From contig OY282379.1 in NCBI GenBank assembly GCA_958295875.1, forward strand, positions 3,005,046 through 3,069,045: a stretch of 64,000 bases of DNA. Direction: 5' to 3'. The notes below the pieces were generated by a model, which was not told the DNA's origin, ran no database searches, and saw only the letters and a program-made list of their open reading frames with translations. Of the stretch, positions 44,454 through 53,589 are shown piece by piece (within the stretch, counting starts at the first letter, position 1; every line of letters begins with the position of its first letter). The translations under genes and the position numbers were made by a program. The DNA comes from an uncultured Pseudomonadales bacterium (GTDB lineage: Bacteria > Pseudomonadota > Gammaproteobacteria > Pseudomonadales > Azotimanducaceae).

Positions 44454-45593
44454 ATGGCCGCGGCTGATGAGATTGGCCTAGACGCGGCGCAGTTGGAGGC
44501 ACTGGCGGAACGGGCGCGGCGGGAAGTGGACGAGGGGCTGCTGCCCTCGGCCCAAATCGCGGTCGCGCGGGATGGGCGGTTGGGCTATGTGGCGACCTTT
44601 GGGGACGCCAGCGAGGACACGCTCTACTGCGTCTTCTCCTGCACCAAGGCTGTCACCTCCGCCGCCGGATGGCTGCTGATGCAGGAAGGGCGGCTCAGCG
44701 CCGATGAGCGCGTGGCGGACATCGTTCCGGAGTTCGCCGCCAACGGCAAGGACGGCATCACGGTTGAGCAGCTCTTCCTGCACAGCGCCGGCTTTCCCCA
44801 TGCGCCGTTTCGGCCCATCGAGTGGGATGATCGTGAACAGCGCTTGGCGCGCTTCGCCCGTTGGCGGTTGAACTGGCCGCCCGGTTCCCGCTTCGAGTAC
44901 CACCCCACGTCGAGCATGTGGGTGATCGCGGAGTTGATCGAGCGGCGCAGTGGCCAGGGCTTCCGCGAGTTCGTGAGCGAGCGCGTCGTGGCGCCGCTCG
45001 GCTTGGAAGACTTCTTCGTTGGCCTGCCGGGCGGGGAAAACCCTCGCGTCGCGCCTTGCATGCATGTGGGCGATGCGTTGACCAGCGAAGACTACGCCCG
45101 CTTGGGGGTGCCGGAGCCGCCGGTCACCGAAGTCACCGAAGACGCCATCTTGAGCTTCAACCAGCCCGACGTGCGCGCGGTGGGTGTGCCGGGTGGCGGC
45201 GGCATCATGACCGCGGCGGCGATGGCGCTGTTCTACCAAGGGCTGTTGCACGGCGGCGCCAAGGACGGGCCGGAACTGTGGACGCAGGACACCCGCGCCA
45301 TGGCGCGCACGGTGGTGAGCGGCGACCTCACGGATCCCCTCTATGGCAAGCGCGTGAATCGGGGCATGGGCATCGTCATCGCCGGCGACGCAGACCGCAA
45401 CTTCCGCGGCTTCGGGCACAACAACTCGGAAACCGCCTTCGGCCATGGCGGCGCCGGCGGGCAGATCGCGTGGGCGGATCCGACGACCGGCACTTCGTTC
45501 GCCTATTGCACCAACGGGCACGACCGCAACCCGATACGCATGGGGCGGCGCGGCGTGAGCCTCTCCAATCGCGCCGCGGTGTGCGCGGCGTAA
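44454..45593 (+). CDS. Class C beta-lactamase-like serine hydrolase
   Basis: 379 residues. The SxxK motif (CVFSCTKAVTSAAGW) has the nucleophile serine; the YxN-type region is FEYHPTSSMWVIAEL; the HGG/KTG-equivalent is FGHGGAGGQIAWAD. This group includes esterases, D-aminopeptidases and penicillin-binding relatives; no signal peptide is visible, so cytoplasmic esterase activity is more likely than beta-lactam resistance. Start ATG 44454; an upstream TTG at 44436 is less likely. Confidence 0.87.
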   Translation: MAAADEIGLDAAQLEALAERARREVDEGLLPSAQIAVARDGRLGYVATFGDASEDTLYCVFSCTKAVTSAAGWLLMQEGRLSADERVADIVPEFAANGKDGITVEQLFLHSAGFPHAPFRPIEWDDREQRLARFARWRLNWPPGSRFEYHPTSSMWVIAELIERRSGQGFREFVSERVVAPLGLEDFFVGLPGGENPRVAPCMHVGDALTSEDYARLGVPEPPVTEVTEDAILSFNQPDVRAVGVPGGGGIMTAAAMALFYQGLLHGGAKDGPELWTQDTRAMARTVVSGDLTDPLYGKRVNRGMGIVIAGDADRNFRGFGHNNSETAFGHGGAGGQIAWADPTTGTSFAYCTNGHDRNPIRMGRRGVSLSNRAAVCAA

Positions 45594-45681
45594 CGGCGTA
45601 GCGCTTGAGGACGTTCCCCGCGTCCTTGCGCCGCATGACGCCGGCGTCGCCAGCGCAGCCTAGCGGCTTGGCGCCGGGAAC

Positions 45682-46569
45682 GTGAACGACGACACGGCTT
45701 GCCCGCCGTGGGTGTGTGCGCAACGCCATGTTGACAGGCGGCCCCTCGCGGAAGCGAGCCTAGTGTTGACGGCGGTGGGCATTCAGAGCGTGGTGACGCG
45801 CGGGGACGGCGAGTGGTGTTTGCTGACGCCGCCGCATCAGCGCACGGCAGCCCTCGAGCAGTTGGCGCGGTATGCCGCGGAGAACGTCCCCGGCCCGCGT
45901 GCCACGCCGGTCACTACCTTCGACAGCGGCTGGGCTGGCGTCTGCGCCTATCTCCTCGTCATCTGGCTGCTGCCGGCGCTGGAGGGCTGGGGCGCCGCGG
46001 ACTTCGCCTTGCGTGATGCTGGCCGGTTAGACGCGGGCTTGCTGCTCGCTGGCGAGTGGCATCGCGCCATCACTGCGCTCACGCTGCATGGCGATATGGC
46101 CCACCTCATCGGCAACTCGTTGTTTGGCGTGGTGTTTGGGCTGCTCCTCGGCCGCTACTTCGGCTCTGGCTTCGGTTGGCTGCTGGCGCTCTGCTGCGGC
46201 GCACTGGGCAATGTCGTCAACGCTTGGCTGCGCCCGGAGCACTTCCTCGCCGTGGGCGCTTCGACGGCGCTGTTCGCCATGGTGGCGCTCAACGGGGCGT
46301 TCGCGTGGCGGCGCGGGTACTTCCGCGGCCGCGGCTGGCGTCGCGCCGCGGCGCCCATCTTCGCTGCGGTGGCGTTGCTCGCGTTCACCGGCATGGGCGG
46401 GGCGAACGCAGACGTGCTCGGCCATGTCGCCGGCTTTTGCTGCGGCGCCGTGACGGGCGCGCTGATCGTGCGGTTCGACATTCGCCGATTGGGCAAGAGC
46501 GGCCAGTGGCTCGCCGGCGGCTTGGCGATGGCGATGGTCGCGGTGGCGTGGCTGCGGGCCGGCGGATAG
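45682..46569 (+). CDS. Rhomboid-family intramembrane serine protease
   Basis: 295 residues. A soluble N-terminal part of about 85 residues is followed by six or so hydrophobic helices. The catalytic elements are visible: HLIGNSLFGVVFG (Asn and His of the first conserved helix), the serine in LAVGASTALFAM, and the histidine in LGHVAGFCCGAV. It cleaves membrane-protein substrates within the bilayer. The start is GTG 45682. No substrate is evident among the neighbours. Confidence 0.9.
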   Translation: MNDDTACPPWVCAQRHVDRRPLAEASLVLTAVGIQSVVTRGDGEWCLLTPPHQRTAALEQLARYAAENVPGPRATPVTTFDSGWAGVCAYLLVIWLLPALEGWGAADFALRDAGRLDAGLLLAGEWHRAITALTLHGDMAHLIGNSLFGVVFGLLLGRYFGSGFGWLLALCCGALGNVVNAWLRPEHFLAVGASTALFAMVALNGAFAWRRGYFRGRGWRRAAAPIFAAVALLAFTGMGGANADVLGHVAGFCCGAVTGALIVRFDIRRLGKSGQWLAGGLAMAMVAVAWLRAGG

Positions 46570-46636
46570 GGCCGGGGCAGGGGGGCGAGTAGGCAGAGAG
46601 GGCGCGGCTAAGGCCAAGAACAGGGTTCGCTGCCGC

Positions 46637-49600
46637 TCAACGTCCCCCGCCAGCGGTTGCCTCGCCAAGCGGGGTCTCGGCAATCGTTTCGAGGGTTTCC
46701 TGCTTGAGCCCGCCCCACTCGAAGAAATCCTCGACGATCATGTACAGCCCTGGCACCAGCACCAGCGTCAGCACCGTGGCGAACAAGACACCAAAGGCCA
46801 GCGAAATCGCCATCGGCACGATGAAGAAGGTGGATGGGTTGGAGCTGGACATCAGCGGCAGCAAGCCCACGAACGTGGTGGTGGAAGTGAGCACGATGGG
46901 GCGGAACCGCACCACGCCGGAAGTGATCACGGCCTCTTCAAGGGGCAGGCCGGCGCGCCGGCGGCGGTTGATGTAGTCCACCAGCACGAGGCTCGCGTTC
47001 ACCACCACGCCAGAGAGCGCGACGATGCCGAGCAGCGAAAAGAACATGAGCTGGTGCCCCATCACCCAATGGCCCACGATCGCGCCCACGGCGCCGAACG
47101 GGATGACGCTCATGATGACCAGCGGCTGCAGGTAGGATTTCAGCGGAATGGCCAACAGCGCGTAGATGAGCAACAGCGCGAGCATGGCGCCGTAGGCCAA
47201 GCCCATCATCGCGTCGAAGCGCTCCTCCTGCTCGCCGGCGACCCCCACCGTCACCGATGGGTAGCGGCTGCGGATGTCGGGCACTACCTCGGCGGCGATG
47301 CTGGCGCCCACTTCCTCTGGCGTCACCACCTCGCGGTCCACCTCGGCGATGACGTTGATGACCCGTTGGCCGTTGATGCGATTGATCCGCGAGTAGCCGC
47401 GGTCCAGCTCGAACGTGGCGACGCTGGTGAACGGCGCGTCGGCGCCATCCGGCGTGCGGATGCGCATGTCTTCCAAGTTGCCGATGGAGCGGCGTTCATC
47501 CTCCGGATAGCGCACCAACACACGCACCTCGTCTGGGCCGCGCTGGATGCGTTGCACCTCCGCGCCATAGAAGGCGTCGCGAACTTGACGCGCCAAGTCG
47601 TTCAGCGTGAGGCCCAAGTTGCGGGCGTCTGGCAACAGCGCCAGCTTGATCTCCTCTTTGCCGATGCGGAACGAATCTGTGATGTCCTGCACGCCGTCGT
47701 AGCGCGAGAGTTGGCTTTTCACTTCCAGGGCAGCCACGCGCAGCTGCTCCACGTCGCGGCCCGTCAACTCCAAGTTGATCGCTTCCCCGGCGCTGTAGGA
47801 GGTCGCCGTGAATGAGAGCTTGAGCGCGTCTGGGATGGCGCCGACCAACTCGCGCCAGCGCTTGGCCACGTCCGTCGCCTCGATGTAGCCGCGCTCTTCA
47901 AGCCGCGCCAACTCGATGCCGACTTCCGCGAAGTCGCTGCGCCCCGGCCCCGCCGGCTTGGGCGGGCCGCCGCGGTGCAGATGCGTGCCAATGCTCACCA
48001 CGACATGCTTGACGACGCTGCCGGCGCTCGGCTGGACATGGGCGTCCAACTCCTCCCGCAAGCGTTCCGCCGCCGCGCTAATGCGCTGCGCAGCGGCGCG
48101 GGTGCGCTCCACGGAGATGCCTGGGGGCATTTCCAAGCTGGCGTACACCTTGTGGCCGGGGATGTCTGGGAAGAAGGAGAAGATGACGCGGCCGCTTGCG
48201 ATCAGCGATACGGCCAAGATGAGCACGCCAAGCCCAGTGGCGGCGGTGAGGTAGCGCCAAGCGATGGCGCGGCGCAGGAACCTCACGTATTGCTCCGCGG
48301 CGAAGCGCGTGAGCCCGTCCGCAAACCAAGACTGAATGCGGGTCCAGCGCCGCTTGCTGTTGCTTTGGCGGCGGCTGCGATGGGCGAGATGCGCCGGCAG
48401 GATCAGCTGGCTCTCGATGATGGACATGGCGAGGGCCATGATCACCACGATGCCGATCACCGAGAAGAAATCAGACATGCGGCCAGGCGTGAGCACCAGC
48501 GGCAGGAATGCGGCCATCGTCGTGAGCACGCCGAAGATCACCGGCACCGCCACTTCCCAAGTGCCGTCGATGGCTGCGCGGATGGGATGCTTGCCCATTT
48601 GCTCATGGGCATGCACGCGCTCGCCCACCACGATGGCGTCATCCACCAGCACGCCTAACACCAAGATGAACGCCATGACTGTCATGGTGCTGATGGACAC
48701 ATCGAAGTACGGGAACAGCGCCAAGGTGCCGAGCATGGCGATGGGAATGCCCACGGCCACCCACATCGCCAAGCGGAAGCGCAGGAACAGCGCTAGCACG
48801 CCCAGCACCAGCGCGAGGCCCGACCCGGCGGTGCGCAGCAGGGTGCTGATGCGATCGTCCAAATCCCGCGACGCATCAGACCACAGCGTGAGCTCGACGC
48901 CCGGCGGCATGCGCGTGCGCGCTTCGGCGACGTATGCTCGCACCCGTTCGGCCATCGACATGATGTCTTCCTTGCCGATGCGGAACACCTTCACCACCGC
49001 GGCTGGCTTGCCGTCGAAGCGCGCCGAGAGATCGCCTTCGGCGAAACTGTCCACCACCTGCGCGATGTCGCGCAGGCGCACCCGGCTGCCGTCGGCCCGA
49101 GTGAGCACCACGATGTCCTCGAACTCCGCGCCGAGGTAGGCCTGCCCCTTGGTGCGCAAGAGGATTTCGCCGCCTTCCGTGCGCAATTTCCCGCCGGGCA
49201 TGTCGAGCGATGCGCGCCGCAAAGCGCGCGCCACTTCGTCCAAGGTGAGCCCGTGGCGGCGCAGCATGTATTCCGGCACTTCAATGGAGATTTCATAGGG
49301 CCGGGTGTACACGAGGTCCACCTGCGAGATGCCGTCCAAGGCCGCGATGTCGTCGCGGATTTCCCTGGCGATTTCCTTCAGGGCGCGCTCGCTGACGTTC
49401 CCGGACACCGCGATCTCGATGACGTTGTGGCGGAACGACAGCTTGGAGACGACGGGCTTTTCCGTCTCGGCTGGGAACGCCTCGATGCCATCCACTTGGC
49501 TCTTGATCTCGTTCAGCGCGCGCGAGCCGTCGGCGTCTTCAAGCAGTTGCGCGCTCACCGTGCAAACGCCTTCGCTGGCAACGGCGAAGATCTTCTCGAT

Positions 49601-49831
49601 GCCCTCGATGCCTTCAATGGCCTCCTCGACGCGCAGGCAGGCGCCGAGTTCCGCTTCCTCCGGGGCGGCGCCGAGATAGGGCACCGTGATGTTGACGACT
49701 TCCACCTCGATGTTCGGAAACTCCTCCTGATGCACCGTCAAGAGGGACATGAGGCCGCCCGCAACCAGAATCGCCATCAACAGGTTGGCGGCGACGATGT
49801 TCTGGCTGAACCAAGCGATCGCGCGATGCAT
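46637..49831 (-). CDS. RND-superfamily efflux transporter (AcrB/MexB-like)
   Basis: 1064 residues. Two copies of the permease architecture are visible, with the first helix FSQNIVAANLLMAILVAGGL, VDDAIVVGERVHAHEQM in the central helices and VVVNASLVLVDYINRRRRAG in the C-terminal half. Large periplasmic loops follow helices 1 and 7. It uses the proton gradient to pump substrates through a tripartite system. The periplasmic adaptor gene is directly upstream in the same operon; no outer-membrane channel gene is adjacent. Substrate unknown. Confidence 0.93.
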   Translation of the reverse strand: MHRAIAWFSQNIVAANLLMAILVAGGLMSLLTVHQEEFPNIEVEVVNITVPYLGAAPEEAELGACLRVEEAIEGIEGIEKIFAVASEGVCTVSAQLLEDADGSRALNEIKSQVDGIEAFPAETEKPVVSKLSFRHNVIEIAVSGNVSERALKEIAREIRDDIAALDGISQVDLVYTRPYEISIEVPEYMLRRHGLTLDEVARALRRASLDMPGGKLRTEGGEILLRTKGQAYLGAEFEDIVVLTRADGSRVRLRDIAQVVDSFAEGDLSARFDGKPAAVVKVFRIGKEDIMSMAERVRAYVAEARTRMPPGVELTLWSDASRDLDDRISTLLRTAGSGLALVLGVLALFLRFRLAMWVAVGIPIAMLGTLALFPYFDVSISTMTVMAFILVLGVLVDDAIVVGERVHAHEQMGKHPIRAAIDGTWEVAVPVIFGVLTTMAAFLPLVLTPGRMSDFFSVIGIVVIMALAMSIIESQLILPAHLAHRSRRQSNSKRRWTRIQSWFADGLTRFAAEQYVRFLRRAIAWRYLTAATGLGVLILAVSLIASGRVIFSFFPDIPGHKVYASLEMPPGISVERTRAAAQRISAAAERLREELDAHVQPSAGSVVKHVVVSIGTHLHRGGPPKPAGPGRSDFAEVGIELARLEERGYIEATDVAKRWRELVGAIPDALKLSFTATSYSAGEAINLELTGRDVEQLRVAALEVKSQLSRYDGVQDITDSFRIGKEEIKLALLPDARNLGLTLNDLARQVRDAFYGAEVQRIQRGPDEVRVLVRYPEDERRSIGNLEDMRIRTPDGADAPFTSVATFELDRGYSRINRINGQRVINVIAEVDREVVTPEEVGASIAAEVVPDIRSRYPSVTVGVAGEQEERFDAMMGLAYGAMLALLLIYALLAIPLKSYLQPLVIMSVIPFGAVGAIVGHWVMGHQLMFFSLLGIVALSGVVVNASLVLVDYINRRRRAGLPLEEAVITSGVVRFRPIVLTSTTTFVGLLPLMSSSNPSTFFIVPMAISLAFGVLFATVLTLVLVPGLYMIVEDFFEWGGLKQETLETIAETPLGEATAGGGR

Positions 49832-49880
49832 GGGCGTTACGTCAGGTGGCTACGGCGTTGGGCGGTGACGGATCGGGCGC

Positions 49881-51047
49881 TCAAGCCGGCGCGTAGCCGG
49901 CGGTGCCGGGCGTCTCGTCGATGGGCTGCACGCGCATCCCCTCGATCACAGTCTGCAGCGGCGACACGCAGACGCGCTCGCCATCCGCGAGGCCAGCTTC
50001 GATGAGCACCCGGTCGCGATGCAGGCGCAGCGGCGTCACCGATCGGTAGGCGAGGCGGTCTTCCGCGTCGACGACCAACACGCGATTGCCGGGGCGCAAG
50101 GCGTTGCGCGGCAGGTCGAACACGCCCTCGGCGAGGGTGCCTTCGATCTCCGCATTCACGAACAAACCCACGGGCAGGGGCGTGTCCGCGCCGGCGTTCA
50201 CCACCCGCGCCACCACATGCACCATGCGGCTCTTCATGTCGATCTCGGCTTCGGTGCGCACGATTTCGCCGTGCCAAGACACTGTGCGGCCGCCATAGTC
50301 CGCCGCCAACGCCACGCGCCCACGCAGGCCTTCAGGCAAGTTGCCGCGGTGGCCAATGGGCAGGTTCAGAAAGGCAAGCTGCCGGTCGGCGATGGGCAGC
50401 CGCACTTCCACCACATCCGTGGCGTAGATGGTGGCGATGGGCGCGCCGCGCGAGATGAATTGGCCGATGTCCACCTGCTCGCTGCGCACCAAGCCGGTGA
50501 ACGGCGCGACGACTTCACCGCGCTCCAAGTCTCGCTGGGCTTGGTTGAAGGCCACCCGCGCATCCTGCAGCGCAGCGCCGGCGATGCGATAGGCGCGCAG
50601 CCCGCCCTCCAATTGCGAACGGCTCGCCAGCTCGCGCTCGCTCAGGCTGTGCAGGCGCCGATACTCGAAGCGGGCGTGCTCATGGTCCGCTTGGGTGCGC
50701 GTGAGGCTGGCTTGGGCGCGCGCCACGGTGGCGGCGAGGTCTTTGTCGTCTAAGCGCAAGAGCGGCTCGCCGGCCTCGAAATAGCCGCCGGCGACGAGCG
50801 CCGGGGACATCCAAACGACGCGCCCCGAGACTTCCGGGATGAGTTGGCTTTGGGTGCTCGGCCCCACGGTGCCCTGCGAGGAGACGGTGAGGCGCATCGG
50901 CGCCGCGTGGACGGCGACGACGCGCACGACCACAGGCGTTGGCTCGTCCGCAGCCGGCTCGAGCTTTGGCGCCGTGGCCATCAGCGTGAGCGCAGTGAAG
51001 ATGGACACCAAGACGACGGCGCCGGGAATGAACACGCGTTTCATCAT
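49881..51047 (-). CDS. RND efflux periplasmic adaptor (membrane fusion protein)
   Basis: 388 residues from ATG 51047 (ATG 51044 is also possible). An N-terminal membrane segment (VFIPGAVVLVSIFTALTLMA) precedes the lipoyl and coiled-coil hairpin of HlyD/AcrA proteins (GTVGPSTQSQLIPEVSGRVV; LARTQ-like LTRTQADHEHARFEYRRL). The start overlaps the regulator stop (ATGATGA). It links the RND pump to an outer-membrane channel encoded elsewhere. Confidence 0.9.
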   Translation of the reverse strand: MMKRVFIPGAVVLVSIFTALTLMATAPKLEPAADEPTPVVVRVVAVHAAPMRLTVSSQGTVGPSTQSQLIPEVSGRVVWMSPALVAGGYFEAGEPLLRLDDKDLAATVARAQASLTRTQADHEHARFEYRRLHSLSERELASRSQLEGGLRAYRIAGAALQDARVAFNQAQRDLERGEVVAPFTGLVRSEQVDIGQFISRGAPIATIYATDVVEVRLPIADRQLAFLNLPIGHRGNLPEGLRGRVALAADYGGRTVSWHGEIVRTEAEIDMKSRMVHVVARVVNAGADTPLPVGLFVNAEIEGTLAEGVFDLPRNALRPGNRVLVVDAEDRLAYRSVTPLRLHRDRVLIEAGLADGERVCVSPLQTVIEGMRVQPIDETPGTAGYAPA

Positions 51048-51790
51048 TTTGCTGCGGCCTCCAGGGGCCGGTTTGCGGCGCTCGCGGCCAGCGCGAGGGC
51101 TCTTTGGATCGTTTCTCGATTCGCTTGCGCCAAACTGTCCATGCAATCGCGCAGCGCATGGCGGTTGCGGGTGCGCAAGGCTTGGGCAAGCCCGTCGATG
51201 AGCGTGGCGTACGCTTGGGCATCCTGCGTTCGGTACCAAGCAACCAGGCCGCCGATGCGCGACGCCAGTTGCACCAACAGGCCCCGGGCGACGATGCGGG
51301 TGGCGAGGTTGCCGGATACTTCCATCACCGCGCGCATCAACTCGAAGCGCGCCACGACATCCTCCTCGGCATCGCCTCGGTGGGCGTCGAGAACGGCTTG
51401 GCGCAGGCGTTCGGCCCGGGCGACGATGTTGGCCAATTCCTCGTCGGTGGCGTGTTCGATGGCTGTCTCGGCGGCTAGCTTGAACAGGGCGTTGATGACT
51501 TGCAGCACTTGGATGACCAAGCCCGGGTCGGGCACTTCATGCATCTCCAACAGCTTGCCGATGACGTCGAAGCTCGCTTGCTCCACCGACGCCACCCTCG
51601 CTCCGCCTGGCTGAACATCCACGATGCCGAGCTGCTCCAACGCCTTGAACGCTTCGCGCGCGGCGCCGCGATTCACCTCGAAACGGCTCGCCAGCTCTCG
51701 TTCGGAGGGCAAGCGGTCGCCGGCTTGATAGCGCCCCGACAAAATGTCGTGGGTGAGCCGGTTGGCGATGGCTTGGTGGCGGGGGGGCAT
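51044..51790 (-). CDS. FadR-type GntR-family transcriptional regulator
   Basis: 248 residues. N-terminal winged helix of the GntR family (LSGRYQAGDRLPSERELASR, then VNRGAAREAFKALEQLGIVD). The helical C-terminal domain of FadR type follows. It is the first gene of the regulator-adaptor-pump operon and its stop overlaps the adaptor start. Three tandem operator-like repeats lie directly before its start codon, so it almost certainly represses its own operon, with release by an unknown ligand. Confidence 0.92.
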   Translation of the reverse strand: MPPRHQAIANRLTHDILSGRYQAGDRLPSERELASRFEVNRGAAREAFKALEQLGIVDVQPGGARVASVEQASFDVIGKLLEMHEVPDPGLVIQVLQVINALFKLAAETAIEHATDEELANIVARAERLRQAVLDAHRGDAEEDVVARFELMRAVMEVSGNLATRIVARGLLVQLASRIGGLVAWYRTQDAQAYATLIDGLAQALRTRNRHALRDCMDSLAQANRETIQRALALAASAANRPLEAAAK

Positions 51791-51859
51791 TTGGTCAGGC
51801 TAACTTGGTCAGGCCAAATTGGTCAGGCCAAAGATAGCGGCACCGTTTGCGTTTGTCCA
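51791..51859 (-). promoter_or_regulatory. Promoter and three tandem operators of the gntR-MFP-RND operon
   Basis: On the minus strand TGGACA (51859-51854) and TATCTT (51836-51831) have an exact 17-bp spacer. Immediately downstream are three 14-bp repeats, TTGGTCAGGCYAAM on the plus strand, at 51791, 51805 and 51819. Each unit is nearly palindromic (TTGG...CCAA), as expected for FadR-type sites. They fill the region from the -10 to the start codon, ideal for blocking transcription. Confidence 0.75.
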
Positions 51860-51890
51860 GAGGGTGAAAGGGATCAGCACCTTCTGGACA

Positions 51891-51922
51891 GTCGCCCCCA
51901 ACGGAAGGCCGTTGGGGGCGAC
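51891..51922. terminator. Perfect 14-bp stem-loop between the efflux operon and the transposase remnant
   Basis: GTCGCCCCCAACGG (51891-51904) pairs perfectly with CCGTTGGGGGCGAC (51909-51922) around AAGG. No T-run. It could be a bidirectional terminator or the hairpin end of the insertion sequence whose transposase remnant begins at 51968. Confidence 0.45.
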
Positions 51923-51967
51923 GGTTCGGTAGCCTATGAGTTGAGAGACAACATGGGAGACCGAACG

Positions 51968-52255
51968 ATGCGGATGTTGGCACAGGACAGGGCGTTTTAC
52001 CGGAAGCCGCGGGTGGACGGGACGGACGACGCGGAGGCGCTGCGGTTGCGGATCTCAGAAGGGATCGAGGCGGTGCGGAAGGACTTCTCCGCCGCTGCGG
52101 CGTGCGGGGCGTTCGGCGTCTCGCGGCCGACCTGCTACACATGGCACCGACGCTTGGAGGACGGCGGCGTGGCGGGATTGGTTCCGCGCAGCAGACGGCC
52201 GCGCGCTGCCACCGGCGAGATAGAGATTGAAGATGCCAATTCCGCCCGCAGGTAG
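51968..52255 (+). pseudogene. N-terminal fragment of a transposase (HTH of IS481/IS630 type)
   Basis: 95 residues. FSAAAACGAFGVSRPTCYTW followed by HRRLEDGGVAGLVPRSRRPR is the N-terminal helix-turn-helix of IS481-like transposases. The DDE catalytic domain is missing: after RPRAAT the frame runs into unrelated sequence and stops. It is an IS remnant at the edge of the 52-59.7 kb island. Confidence 0.7.
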
Positions 52256-52509
52256 CAGGTCAACCGCAGCATCGCTTCCTTGATCACGACCTGCGCCGAG
52301 GCGAGGTACATGTGCCGCCGCGTCAGAGGCCCGCCTGGTTCTGGCGACGGGCCGCCGAACAGCGCATCGAACGTACCGTTTCGTAACTGTCAGCGGTGCA
52401 GTAGGCGGCGCTCGGGCCGGGCACGATCAGCCTACCCAGCACGAGTGTCATGACGACGGCTGGAACAACTCATACGCATCCCGCGCCGCGCCTTGTTCAC
52501 CGCGCCGAC
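52256..52509. other. 254-bp stretch with a minus-strand protein fragment
   Basis: No full gene. On the minus strand, from about 52389 down into the transposase remnant, an open frame reads LRNGTFDALFGGPSPEPGG and then MYLASAQVVIKEAMLRL, which is protein-like but has no start of its own. It is probably a decayed gene broken by the insertion sequence. Family not recognised. Confidence 0.35.
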
Positions 52510-53574
52510 TCATACCGCCTCCGTTTTATCTTGTGACGCCGGTGGGCAGGCCGGACAGGTCACAACTGGAGTCGAAACGCCCATGACGGGGGGCAAATCG
52601 ATGCCTTTTAGTCGACCGTTGAACAACCTCGTGATCTGGTCATCAAATGCTTCTCTGGAGACGGAATACATACCCCCGCGCGCGCCTTCGAATCCGCAGT
52701 TCCATGCCGCAAGCGCTTGACCGTAGCGAAGCGCCGCCCGGACGCCTCGAGCACTGGCTTGGCGCAGGCCCTTCCGTCCGTCAACCGCGGCCTTGGCAAT
52801 CAAGCCGGCCGTACACCAGTCGCCGGCGCCACAAGTGTCGGCAAGCAAGGGCGCAGAAACGGCGTTGAGATAGAGCCAGTTGGAGGTGCCGCGGCCGAGC
52901 CGATGGCGATATTCCAGCCCTCGCTCCCCGAGGGTCCGCACTTCGAGCAACGCCGCCGAGTCGTTGGCCATGACATTGCTGATGCCGGTAATGCGATCAT
53001 CGGCGTACTTGACGATGTGCGCGATCGCGATCGCTTCGGCCATGAGCTTATTAGGTACCTTGGCAGATGGCTCAAACACCACCACGGCGCCGCGAGCGGA
53101 CGCCTCGGTGGCCAAGGTGAGGGTTGCTCGCGATACGCGATCGAGGAAGAACACCGATGCCACAGCGAGCGCCGGCTTGATTCTCTCCACCACGTTGACC
53201 GTAATCGCCTTGAAAGGAGGTAGCCATTTGCCGCAGTTTAGGCACGACCAAGAGAACCGGTGTTCGGGCTGGCCCTCCCGTCCACGTCGGATTTTCTGAA
53301 CGATGATGGGTGTGTGCGTGGTAGGAGCGCAGGTGGTCCAATCGAGATGTACGCCCCACTGTGCCATGTCCGCACGGACTCGTTCGGACGCCGCATCACC
53401 GTTCATGCGCGTGATCGGGTAGGCATCCCATCCGAGCCAAGCGAGAATGGATAGCACGTTGCCACAAGTCCCACCAGCCCAGCAGTTAATGGGCGTTTCG
53501 GGGTCTGGGCCGATGACCATGTCGAGGGCAATCAGTCCCGTCCCGAAGACCTTGGGCAGAGTGGCAGAAGTCAT
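52510..53574 (-). CDS. PfkB-family carbohydrate/nucleoside kinase, last gene of the PRTase operon
   Basis: 354 residues. The ribokinase-fold signature is ADTCGAGDWCTAGLIAKAAV (DTxGAGD catalytic loop); the N-terminal GTGLIALDMVIG and the CWAGGTCGNVLSILAWLG glycine loop also fit. Unlike most PfkB kinases it has a CLNC pair in the middle and a CPAC near the C-terminus, suggesting an extra metal site. It would phosphorylate a sugar or nucleoside, possibly a product of the SIS-HAD or phosphoribosyltransferase proteins encoded in the same operon. It starts 15 nt after the preceding stop. Confidence 0.82.
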   Translation of the reverse strand: MTSATLPKVFGTGLIALDMVIGPDPETPINCWAGGTCGNVLSILAWLGWDAYPITRMNGDAASERVRADMAQWGVHLDWTTCAPTTHTPIIVQKIRRGREGQPEHRFSWSCLNCGKWLPPFKAITVNVVERIKPALAVASVFFLDRVSRATLTLATEASARGAVVVFEPSAKVPNKLMAEAIAIAHIVKYADDRITGISNVMANDSAALLEVRTLGERGLEYRHRLGRGTSNWLYLNAVSAPLLADTCGAGDWCTAGLIAKAAVDGRKGLRQASARGVRAALRYGQALAAWNCGFEGARGGMYSVSREAFDDQITRLFNGRLKGIDLPPVMGVSTPVVTCPACPPASQDKTEAV

Positions 53575-53589
53575 CGTGCGGTAGTCCCT

